DNA of 64,000 bases. Origin: Rhabditophanes sp. KR3021. Its lineage: Eukaryota; Nematoda; Chromadorea; Rhabditida; Alloionematidae. Numbering within the stretch: the first letter of the stretch is position 1; every line of letters starts with the position of its first letter. This document shows positions 36,689 to 46,345 of this stretch, piece by piece. The notes under the pieces were generated by a model, which was not told the DNA's origin, ran no database searches, and saw only the letters and a program-made list of their open reading frames with translations. The DNA lies in contig CAUJLY010000003.1 in NCBI GenBank assembly GCA_963281155.1, positions 2,480,001 through 2,544,000 on the forward strand, in the 5' to 3' direction. The translations under genes and the position numbers were made by a program.

Positions 36689-37106
36689 ATGAATGTAGAA
36701 GTTGTAAAAGATGCAAAAATTATAAAGAATCTTAAATTGTATAATGATAAGAATGTTAAGATAATTATTCAAGTATATATTCATTTTCATAGAATTTCTG
36801 CAGCAAAGGAAAGCCATCGTCATGATCTTTAGATTTTCGTAGTTTTTATATTATTTGTAGATTTATCGCAGGACTACCATGAAAGCAAATTACACAAAAA
36901 GATAGAATCGGGAGAATATAAAATACTGATAAAATTCATTCGCAGATAAATGTCCTGAATTTTATCTGATAGCAGCTCTCATAAGGACTTTGGTTGATAA
37001 TAATCGCGAAAACTACAAACTCGTTAATGATTTAATTAAATCTGGCTTAGTTCGGGTTTGCAGTACTTTTTTGGGCTTAATAGATTATGAGGATGACGAT
37101 GTGTAA
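36689..37106 (+). pseudogene. Small gene or remnant, unknown
   Basis: Three protein-like pieces in order: MNVEVVKDAKIIKNLKLYND, then QDYHESKLHKKIESGEYKIL, then KCPEFYLIAALIRTLVDNNR continuing to a stop at DYEDDDV. The middle and last pieces are offset by one base with no clean intron between them, so this is either a frameshifted remnant or a small gene with introns I cannot place. No domain is recognised. Confidence 0.35.
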
Positions 37107-37924
37107 AGAAGGACTTTAACAGTTTAATATTGAATTGAGCTTTAATAAACATGTTAAAATTGCTATTTTCTTGAACAATTTTTTCCCATTTATCATCCTG
37201 ATACTTTGATTAAATTTTTGATAAATTGACAAAATTATAAATGTAACATTAACTTATTACGCATTAATTATTCTGGTAAAAAATGTTAATTTGTTTAGTA
37301 TAAATTTAGTAAGTATGCATTAATGATTAAGGTATTTAAATGTACTTTGGAAATGATCGTTACCATTAAAGTGATAAAAACCAACTTTTCTACTTCGTGA
37401 TCAGTTTCACTAGTCAAAATAATAACAAGTAATTGTTGTATACGTATTCTTTATTAAAAGCTATACTTTATTTTTAAAATATTAGTTTACTGAATTACTA
37501 CGAAATAAAGGTACTTTGTAATTGAAAGTGTATATATTAATTGATCGACATTTGGTGGAGAATATGATGGATAAAAAGGTCTTATGATTTCCATGTATTG
37601 AACATAATCTCAACGCTGTGCTTAAAAGGTAATGAGAACGTGACAACTTTTAAATGTTTCCAAATAGTTTACGTATTATATATTTGAGTAATTTAACGGC
37701 GTAAGCTTGTTAAGTGTCATCTGAATAGAAGGTGTATGACGTGATGACGTACATGATCTTTTGATCTCGGCATCTGTGTACAAGTCTATGTAATATAGTC
37801 GAGGCGTTGGATTAGTTGATGCTAATAAACGTAGTTTGTGTTATTAAGTTGTGTGTTATTAAATTTACGGTTATTTACTTTTTTTAATTTAGATCTATTT
37901 GTTAATCTGTCATATATATCTTCA

Positions 37925-38590
37925 ATGAGTATCGTAAACATTGTCGTTGCAACGTTGATAAAAATTCCAATACTTGGATTTTTATGTGTTACGTGTTCTA
38001 ATTTGGTTGGAGTAAAATTGAAGGAATCATTCATTAAATTAAAAAGAACAAAATCAGAAATGAAAGTATGTACTACAGACAAAAATAAACAAGATCGACC
38101 AAACAGACATAATAGTACTAATGATAAAACTATCCAAACACAATCATTATTTGCTATGATGTCTGGCAGTTGGCTGCATGATCAAAAAGAGAAATTGTCT
38201 GAATTTATGGACTATTTGGATAAACAAATTAAAGTTAAAAGAAGTAATGAAGTTATTAACCAATCTATGAAAGCATTGCTAAAGTATTTTGTGCTATTAC
38301 AAAAGCTATTAATAAAATATGAGTTGATCTATACTACTAATAATAATGGTTCTATATTTACTGAAAGATTAGACGAAATTTCTATTGAAGACTTCGAAAA
38401 CATTTCGGAAAGTGAATGTGAATTGAGAATATTTCATTGCTACAACGATGTTTTACTGTTGCCCGAGACGTGGTATTGGTACGTTGATAATTGGATTTTG
38501 AAGCACTCCAGTAAAGAAGCTATATTTTTGGACAAAGAGGGAAATGAAGAAAATGCGTTTGAATATTTCAGAGATATTACTAATACCTAA
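37925..38590 (+). CDS. Hypothetical protein with N-terminal hydrophobic segment, 221 aa
   Basis: The frame is open from 37838, but the ATG at 37925 (MSIVNIVVATLIKIPILGFL) follows an acceptor-like TTTAATTTAG and is the likelier start. The N-terminus is a hydrophobic anchor. A basic, polar segment follows (KNKQDRPNRHNSTNDKT), then a helical acidic region with aromatic motifs (HCYNDVLLLPETWYWYVDNW). Composition is AT-driven but coherent. No family is recognised. Confidence 0.55.
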   Translation: MSIVNIVVATLIKIPILGFLCVTCSNLVGVKLKESFIKLKRTKSEMKVCTTDKNKQDRPNRHNSTNDKTIQTQSLFAMMSGSWLHDQKEKLSEFMDYLDKQIKVKRSNEVINQSMKALLKYFVLLQKLLIKYELIYTTNNNGSIFTERLDEISIEDFENISESECELRIFHCYNDVLLLPETWYWYVDNWILKHSSKEAIFLDKEGNEENAFEYFRDITNT

Positions 38591-39273
38591 TGATTTAATA
38601 TATTATAGTTTTTATTTAATTGAATATCAAAAAGTACGTGTAAGAATGTGTCAATTATTAATTAAAAGGACTTGCTGTTTTATTGATGCAATTTGCTGAC
38701 TAAAGAGAACATGAATAATAATATAACATTTATTTGGTGTATAGATGATAAGTATAATTAAAAGTATTTAAATAGGTCTGTTCACATGATACTAACGTTA
38801 AAAATTATGTGATACTGCCACCGTTGTTATTTTTTAATAAATAATTAATTTCTGTATTGTCTGGACTATTTAAAAGACCTTGTAATTATTTTAAAAATAC
38901 TTGATCAATGATCGTATTCTTCTTATTCGAAGTGAATGTATTATTGACATGTAAGGAATTATTCAATCTTGGTTTCAGTTTAAATAAACATGTAGATATA
39001 TTATTAACACAGAAGAAAGTGTTTACTTGAGAAAAATAAAACGAAAAGCCTTGTTTTTTTGATCCTTTACAAATATGCCATTGTGTTTAAGGGGCTTAAT
39101 ATGACGCCATTTATTACAATTGTATAAATATATCAAGACCTATTAGTTAGATAGTGATCTCTCAATTTAACAATATTACTTGATCTAATAAAACGCTGTC
39201 TCGTTTAAAGTCACTTTTCTCATTAAACTTAACATGGACACATTTATTACTCTTTCCTTTTCAGATATCAATT

Positions 39274-39534
39274 ATGGCTTCAACAATTGATATTTACATT
39301 TGCAAAAAATGCATTTCAAAGTTGAAAAGTTTAATTAATTTATGTCTAATAGAAAGACAGAATAAACAATTGGTTAATGACATCAATCCATTGCATCACA
39401 CGCTATATATTTATTTAACAAGGCCAGAATTCACAGTTTTTTCATTATTGCATTTTTCGATCTGGGGGAAATTTGTAAATTTAGTGGATAAAATTAAGGA
39501 ACGATCTTTTGATACAATAACATACTTGAAATGA
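39274..39534 (+). CDS. Small hypothetical ORF, 86 aa
   Basis: Starts MASTIDIYICKKCISKLKSL just after a T-rich AG at about 39264 that could be a trans-splice acceptor. A CxxC pair near the N-terminus and a hydrophobic middle are the only features. It could be a chance frame. The rest of 38591-40193 shows nothing coding. Confidence 0.3.
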   Translation: MASTIDIYICKKCISKLKSLINLCLIERQNKQLVNDINPLHHTLYIYLTRPEFTVFSLLHFSIWGKFVNLVDKIKERSFDTITYLK

Positions 39535-40193
39535 TACATATATGCTAGTCTCGTTGCAAGTAAAAGTAAGGAAAGAATGGATGTCCTAAAATCACTCATG
39601 AGTTATCTTTTTGTTTGAGCTAAAACGGGGAGAAATTACACTTACATTTGATTCTGTAAATAATTATCACCTAGATTCTCGTAGTCTTGCAGTTAATTTT
39701 TCTTTTTATAAAGGTGCATATCCTTTTCGAAACATCAAATTGTACGAATTGAATTATTAAAGAATTTAAAAAATTGAACAACTTTTTACTCTGTTTTTGT
39801 TAACCGTATATGCAAGACTATAATATTGCTTAGTCACTAATCTCTTATCAATACTTAGAAGAAATGGCAAATTAAAAGGTATGATGGATGTAAAGGCGTT
39901 CTATCCAACACTTATAATTTATTTTTCGTGGTAACATTCATATAAAGTAAATTAAATAAATGTATTTAATGATTTATCCTTTTAACACACTTCATGTACT
40001 TTTTTTCATACAATACAAAGATTATCATTTGAAGTTTTAAATGAACTGTTACGTTTTGAACTTTCTTGTATCAAACTAAAGTTAATATATTTTATACGCA
40101 TAAAATATTTCCCCTTAATAGACGCATGATCACAGCAATATCATTGATTTTAAATAACCTTAAATATACGTAAAATTTTTATTTGCTTTATTA

Positions 40194-41552
40194 ATGTCTA
40201 ATATTTCTAAACTATCTTCATTAATTACAAATAACACATTTGATTTATCTAATCAAATAACGAAATGTCTTTGCAAAGACTCATTTATTTCCCCATGGAC
40301 AACAATAATATCAATTTTGCTGCTTTATACTTTAGCAATTGTCTGGTATTACAAAAGTAACTCAAAAATTAGTAAACTTTATTAAATTATAATTTAGATC
40401 GTAAAAGCATGTGTCTTCCAGTTCCTGAATGTATTTTTCCTTACAAGAAAAGATTAAAACGTTTAGAAAAAATTCTATCTCCATATTTAGTTGATGATGT
40501 ATTCATTGAATTAACAGATCAAAAGCTTGGCCAGGGCTCAGTGGGTTTTGTTTTCAAGGGATTTGTGTATCCAAAGACTCAAACTCGTTTTAAACAGAAG
40601 ACATTAGCTGCTGTCAAATTAAGTTATCCTATTCCAATGCAATCTATTGGTTTATTAGAAGAAGCCACTAGGTTATCGCGACTAGATCATCCAAATATAG
40701 TTAAACTAATAGCCGTTAGTAGATTATCATTTTCTGCCTTCCGTCCTATGTTTGCAATGGAATGGCTAGCAGGAGGAAGTTTAGCTGAATTTTTTAAAAA
40801 TGAAATCAGAAGAAAGGACGAAAAAATTAGAAAAACGGTTTATGTTAGGCAAATTATTAATATCCTAAGACAAGTTGGCGAAGCGTTAAAATACATTCAT
40901 GAAAGCAGAGATCAGGATGGTAATGAATTTACCCACGGAGATGTTGCTGCAAGAAACATCCTTTTAAATGTAATCGAATTTCCTTATAATTTTGTAATGT
41001 AATAATATTTTAGCATAGAGATCTCGAAACATGTACAGCGAAATTAGGAGATTTTGGTATTCCAATTGATTTTGGTCCTAGATTACCGATTCCGTGGCTA
41101 CCCCCAGAGATAGTATGTGCAGCTGATTTCATGCAAATCGTACACCGAGCCGAGGCAGACGTGTGGATGTTCGGGGTTCTTGCATGGGAGTGTGCAACAT
41201 TAGGGGGTGAGCCTCATTATCAAAAGAGTTATGAAGAAATTCAGCTAGCATTTAGTCAATCTAATCGTGGATTAACACGACCGAAAAAATGCCCTGATGA
41301 TTAGTAAGCTATACATTGTCCAACGTCTTAATTTATATATTTAGTTGGAATGTAATAGATTTGTGCCTGGAAGACCAGCATCGAAGACCAAGATTTACAG
41401 GGACGCATGCAACTACTGTTATAGGAGTCTTGGACAAACTTAGTGTGAAATACATTAACTCAAGTGAAGCTTTCGCTGTTGAACCCAATGTGTCGAATTG
41501 TTCTTGTAAAGAACATAGATGTACAATGCCTTTACCTTCATTTTCAATTTAA
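40194..41552 (+). CDS. Small-ectodomain transmembrane protein tyrosine kinase, non-RD
   Basis: Exons 40194-40356, 40398-40969, 41014-41303 and 41345-41552 join in frame to about 410 residues. A ~35-residue N-terminal segment precedes one membrane helix (WTTIISILLLYTLAIVWYYK). The kinase domain follows: glycine loop LGQGSVGFVFKG, lysine in LAAVKL, alpha-C Glu (LLEEATRLSRLDHPNIV), catalytic loop HGDVAARNILL, DFG (KLGDFG), PWLPPEIV in place of the usual PIRWMAPE, DVWMFGVLAWE and RPRF. AARN marks it as tyrosine-kinase type. The Arg of HRD is Gly, and DFG and PPE are only ~17 residues apart with no tyrosine between, so the usual activation-loop phosphorylation is absent. The design resembles the nematode KIN-15/KIN-16 group. 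The tail is short and cysteine-rich. Confidence 0.85.
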
Positions 41553-41679
41553 ATAAAACAGATTCAAGATAGTTTAATAACATAGATCACAATAATTTTA
41601 TTTATCTTACACAAGACTTTAAAGACAAATAAATCGAAATGAAATAATTAAAAAGCAATTAAAATGAATAATTAATGAT

Positions 41680-43877
41680 TTACTTCTTTACATTTTGTTT
41701 AGCCTTCATTTCATCTCCGATTGGATGCAAGAAGATTTTGCTAGCTGCTGTTTCTTGTTTGTTGTAGTCGTGTCCCTTAGCCCAATCGTAACCAAGAGCA
41801 AAAGCGATCATTGTCCCAGTAGCGTGAATATCGCATTTAGTGAATCCCATTGGCATTTGATCAGAAGTCCTAAGCTTGGTCCTAGCATCTTTATCCCAGA
41901 ACGAGTAGCGACCATCGCCCCCAACTGTGCACAAAGTATTTTGAGTGTGATTGAAAGCGATATCATTGACTGGATAAATTTCTTGATAAGTGTTAACAAG
42001 TTCAGTAGAACGATGACATTTAAAGGTAAAATTGTCCTTTGCTGTTGCAGGCTCAATATAGTTAATTCCTACTCGGCCTTCAATTGATCCAATAGCGAAA
42101 CCGGCAGGATTGTTCATTGTTTTGTTTTTAAAGATAGAGATGCTCCTAGTTTGAAATTTCAACTGACTTTCTTGATCCGCAATTTCTGTTGGTTGGTTTT
42201 CCAAATTGTATACCTGTGATAAGAGAGATATTAGTTTTTGTATTAAATTAAAAGTAATTTGTAAGTTATATTAAGTTAATGTTTTGGTATATTATAGAAT
42301 GGACGGTATTAAAATTTTTATCTTTTCAAAAGAATAATATTTGAATTTCTGATCTCTATTACCCATGTTTTCATTTTTTACCATAAATCTTTTTGCATCA
42401 CACCCAAATGAGTCCCATAATTAATATCTTAATGTTTAGTCTTTACTAATTATCTCTTTATTTAGATTCTCATTCAGGGTTTACCTGAAGTAAATGAAAG
42501 GGTATGTATATTAAACTAAATAACCTTGAGAATCCAGAATCTTCCCAGTGTTATTTTGCAATATACACACTACAAATAAGATACTAAATAAGATGGTGGC
42601 CTATTACAATAAAACCCAAATTCACTATGGAATTTGTCAGAATAGGAGAATAATTCAGGCTAAATTGTTCACACTGCTCCGTTCGTTGATACATTGAAAA
42701 GAACGACTGGTACTTCCCATATTAATTGAAAGCCATTGAATAAGTCATGTAAGGATTGCGGGAAACCCAAACTAGATACCGCCGCTTACATCTACATCAT
42801 GGCCGTTTTAAGTAATGAAAATGTTTTGGATGATTTCTAAGAGCCTAAGAAGGCATTTTCTATATTGGGGAGTCGAGGAAGGACGATGGAAAGAAATATC
42901 GTGACAACAAGTTCGAAAGTAAAGCACTGAAAGAACAGCTTTAGAATCGCAAAGAACTAAGAATGGGAAAAGTAGGCATGAATAATATTGTGATATTCAA
43001 GCTTCCAGTATCCTCAAAGGAAGTTGGTAAGAGTCTCAAGTACTTCTCACAAGTTAAAGGCAGGTAACAGGCTGTGATTACAGAAATTGTACTATCCGTG
43101 AAATTTATCTACTCAACTCTGTCAATGCTTGCAAATTAGTCGAAAACTTGGCTAAATTCTCTTTGGCCTCGAGCTTACTATCTAATCTTTTTTCATCTAT
43201 CTTTAAATAATTACTTCTTATAAAAATGTTTTGATATTTGTAACTAATTCTAATATTTTAATGAAAGTTACCTTTATACGGCGATCACTTGTCCCAACAA
43301 CAGCCATTGGGAATAATACATCCGAGCAAAATACTTTTTTATTTAAATTAAAAGTAGCCATTGAACTTTGAGTAGGCATTTGTCTCATATCCCAGAATCT
43401 TAAAGTTTTATCCCAACTTCCTGTCATCAGGCAGGAGTAGGAGCTACAAGTAATCCAATCGCAAGTTGAAACGGCATCGTCATGAGTACCAACTACTGCC
43501 AATTGATTCGAAGCCAAATCCCAGACGCGAGCTTGGTTGTCAGCGCCAGCAATAAACAGCTTGCTTCCATCATCGAACCATGAAATATCCAAAACAGGAG
43601 CCCCGATATTTTGCATCAACTTGGCTTCAGTCACCCCAGAATCTTGAACTTGCCAAATACGAACAGTATTGTCCCAACCACCAGCAGCCAGTAAAGTAGG
43701 CTGGTTTTGAACATAAGGACTGAATTTTAGAGAGCTGCATGCATCTTCAGGTGCGTTTGTTACTTCAATATCATTAGTGGAGGTTTTATTACTTGCAATA
43801 TTACTAGTAATGCTTCCAGATCCAAAGACGCTTTTGTTGGCAAAAGCACTGTTGTTACTAGAACCGAATAGAGACAT
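41680..43877 (-). CDS. mRNA export factor RAE1 / GLE2 (WD40)
   Basis: RAE1 is a beta-propeller that binds NUP98 at the nuclear pore and acts in mRNA export. Exons 43877-43272 and 42213-41680 join in phase 0 to about 379 residues. A Gly/Ser/Asn N-terminus (MSLFGSSNNSAF) is followed by WD repeats ending in NTVRIWQV, NQARVWDL, KTLRFWDMR and RYSFWDKD, and the family-specific block FAIGSIEGRVGINYIEP and the C-terminal FALGYDWAKGHD. It is complete and intact. A 1058-bp intron separates the exons. It is probably co-transcribed with the small membrane-protein gene 197 bp upstream on the same strand, a nematode operon-like spacing. Confidence 0.96.
42214..43271 (+). mobile_element. GIY-YIG insert in the RAE1 intron (antisense to host)
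   Basis: The host gene is on minus and the passenger is on plus. From about 42740: SCKDCGKPKLDTAAYIYI (a CxxC next to the first strand), ENVLDDF-stop-EPKKA, then IFYIGESRKDDGKKYRDNKF (YIG strand and Arg), IVIFKLPVSSKEVGKSLKYF and, after frameshifts, TIREIYLLNSVNACKLVENL, stopping at 43210, 61 bp inside the host donor. The expected catalytic Glu is Lys (SLKYF). It clearly shares motifs with the HADH intron 1 insert ([26 protein letters not shown]). GC content is higher than the host intron flanks. Confidence 0.8.
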
Positions 43878-44073
43878 TGCTGATGTAAGAAATACAACTA
43901 AAAATTAATATTTCGAATTAAAATGCTCCATTTATCATGACAAGAAGTTGGGAAAGTATGTCTTCTTATTTTGAAATGTTTTGTACCGACGTTTACACAA
44001 ATATAAATGTAGTAGATACATGTACAAAGTTTATTTAAATTATGAGATTATTTATTGGGATTGAAATTAATTA

Positions 44074-44327
44074 TTAGTTAAAGAATTTATTATGGAAGTA
44101 AGTATAAGTGGAAGCAGAAACAGCCAATCCAACAGCTCCAAGAATCATATAACAGAAGTACTTTCTTTTGATTTTTTGTTTTTCATGTCTTCTAAGTTTA
44201 GCTTTCATCGTAGCAACTAGTTGAAGTCTAAATGAAGAATGTTATGTGAATTATTTCCCTCAATAATCGCGTACCTTTCCTGCTTATCAGCAGTGGAATT
44301 AACTTCCTTTCCTTCGGCAGTTATCAT
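44074..44327 (-). CDS. 68-residue single-pass membrane protein
   Basis: Exons 44327-44275 and 44227-44074 join in frame. The N-terminus is acidic (MITAEGKEVNSTADKQER). A very basic stretch (KAKLRRHEKQKIKRKYF) is followed by one helix (YMILGAVGLAVSASTYTYF) and a five-residue tail. The basic/helix layout suits a small mitochondrial inner-membrane or ER tail-anchored protein. It is divergent from CIAO1 (147 bp between starts, a likely shared promoter) and is followed by RAE1 on the same strand. No family is assigned. Confidence 0.65.
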
Positions 44328-44473
44328 TTTATTTTAGATTGATTCAAATAAATTAAAGTCACAGACTAAAACAAAATGCATTTAATAGAAGAGTATACCA
44401 ATGTCGCTTTAAGATAGGGTTTTGATCGTCAGGCTTAAATTGACGTCTTAAAATCATTGTCGACTTTTCAACC

Positions 44474-46345
44474 ATGGTTTCACTTAAAAAAGTTCAGACT
44501 ATTACACATTCCAATGATTCCAAGAGTCTACGTGTTTGGTGCGCTATATGGAATTATGATGGAACTCACTTAGTTACTTGCGGTGAAGATAAGTGCATCC
44601 GAATTTGGGAGTTTGATAAGAATTGTAAGTTGCTTATTTAAAAATCGTTAATTTTTTAATTCAAGCGATTAAGGAAAAGCCTATTTTGTATCAAAGCATT
44701 GAGAACGAACAAAATAGGGCTATTAGATGTCTGGCTTTTAACTACAATTATGATAATCCTCGACTAGCCGCAGCCAGTTTTGATGGATCAGTTAACATTT
44801 ATAAAGGAAACAGAGTTGAGAAATATATAGAAACTAACAAACTAGAAGGACACGAAAACGAAGTAAAATGCTGCGCTTACTCACCAAACGGTGATTATTT
44901 GGCTACTTGCTCTAGGGATAGATCTACATGGGTTTGGGAATCGGGTATTGTTTATCTCTCGTTTATTTAATAATTTTTTTACTTTAGGTAAATTAATCAA
45001 AACAACGAAAATTATTGGGAAAATTAAAACGACAAAACACTGAAAGATACTTTGGTAAAGAGTTCTTTAAGAGCTAATTCACTTATTCTTGTGACAATAT
45101 GGGATGTTTAAGGTACATCACTTGATTTGACTGTGCTGAATCGTCGACATTAGTTAGTTCACGTCTCAAATCAAATATTATAGCATACTCTAGGTCAAGT
45201 GCTTGGGTTGAGTGGAGACTATCGGTGTAGACAGCAACTACTTTTCTCTTATCTTTCCAAATAGCCCTAACTCTTTTACTCTTTGGGTCTAGTGGAATGT
45301 ATCGTGCCATGTCTTGTCTAATTCTGCGGGCATGATCTTGCAATCTTATTTTCAATCCACCAGAGAATCCGACATAAAATATTAGCTTTTTGAAACCAGC
45401 CAAAGAAAGCTGATCCAATTTGACACCAGTTGGAACGTCCAATAAGATGTATGTTGAGTGCTTCTTCTTTTCCGACTTGCGAGCAGTAGCTTTTCCAGTT
45501 TCTCCATCACATAATTCCATAATTTGCCTCCTTTGTCTGACTTTTGATCCTTTTCAAACCGCTTCTTGCACTTCTTTTTTAATTGAGTACATGCTCGTGA
45601 CTTACAGTGGATCGTCAGGTGTTGGTTCCAAATTTGCATCCCTTTCCCGGACATTTAAATTACCAGTCTCATAACAAATGTTCTTACTTTGTGGAAATGT
45701 TTAAATATTTATTTTAGTTGGTCATGATAACGATGAAGATGATTATGAAGTCTCTTCCATTCTACAAAGTCATACTAATGATGTGAAGTGCGTTGCTTGG
45801 CATAGTAGCAGTGAGGTTAGTCTATACAAATATTTGGTCCCAAAGGTATAACTTGTTTTTAGTATTTTGTTTCTGCTTCTTATGATTGCTCTATCAAGAT
45901 GTATGAATTCGATAGACCTGACTGGGTAACTATTCAAACCATTGAAAATGCTCATGAATCAACTGTTTGGAGTGTTAGCTTTAGCCACGATGGGAAATAC
46001 TTAGCCTCCGTTGGATCAGATTCGAATATCAAGATTTATGAATTCATTCCAAGAACTGAAACGGAATCTGCCAAACTGATGCTCATTATCACATATGACA
46101 TTGAGAATTGTAAATGGCCTCTATATTCAGTATCATGGAACTGCCAAGCTAACTTCTTTGCCGTTGGATCAGGAGATAAGAAGATCAGAATTTTTGAGTT
46201 AAAAGAAAGAGAAAAATTAATTAACCTTGAAACTACAGTTGAGTGTGATGATGAGGTCAATAATGTTTCTTGGAGCAGAAATGAGCCAAAGTTGCTTGTT
46301 GCCGCTTTGGATAACGGACAAGCTGCTGTTTACAAATTACACTAA
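44474..46345 (+). CDS. CIAO1, cytosolic iron-sulfur assembly WD40 protein
   Basis: CIAO1 (Cia1) is the WD40 targeting subunit that helps load Fe-S clusters onto cytosolic and nuclear apoproteins. Exons 44474-44624, 44666-44944, 45718-45815 and 45863-46345 join in frame to about 336 residues, the family length. WD repeats are visible: RVWCAIWNYDGTHLVTCGED, LAFNYNYDNPRLAAASFDGS, HENEVKCCAYSPNGDYLATC, SRDRSTWVWE, HTNDVKCVAWH, HESTVWSVSFSHDGKYLASV and VNNVSWSRNEPKLLVAALDN. The reading frame is fully intact. A 43-bp ancestral intron plus a 730-bp nuclease-bearing insert separate exons 2 and 3, inside the third repeat. Confidence 0.95.
44966..44998 (+). promoter_or_regulatory. Recursive (zero-exon) splice site in CIAO1 intron 2
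   Basis: TTAATAATTTTTTTACTTTAG is followed immediately by GTAAAT. The donor is weaker than in the GAD cases. Confidence 0.5.
44988..45717 (-). mobile_element. Nuclease-bearing insert in CIAO1 intron 2 (best preserved GIY-YIG)
   Basis: A 730-bp insert starting GTAAAT directly after a complete 43-bp intron (44945-44987) and ending TTATTTTAG. The minus ORF 45520-45083 (145 codons) holds a complete GIY-YIG core: TYILLDV (first strand, about residues 23-29), IFYVGF (Tyr49, Gly51), KIRLQDHARR (Arg59), VRAIWKDKRKVVAVYTD, LEYAIIFDL (Glu111) and ELTNVD (Asn124), then AQSNQVMYLKHP. This spacing resembles the ANKLE1/LEM-3 and COG3680-like metazoan GIY-YIG branch. Upstream in another frame (45654-45530) is a basic Cys/His-rich block (HLTIHCKSRACTQLKKKCKK), probably a finger. 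It is joined to the core by a frameshift or an unseen intron. All expected catalytic positions are kept. Confidence 0.88.

Noticed and set aside
44988..45717. The GIY-YIG ORF as an exon of a host ANKLE1/LEM-3 gene
   Set aside because: There are no ankyrin or LEM domains, it is antisense inside CIAO1, and related copies occur in several other introns.
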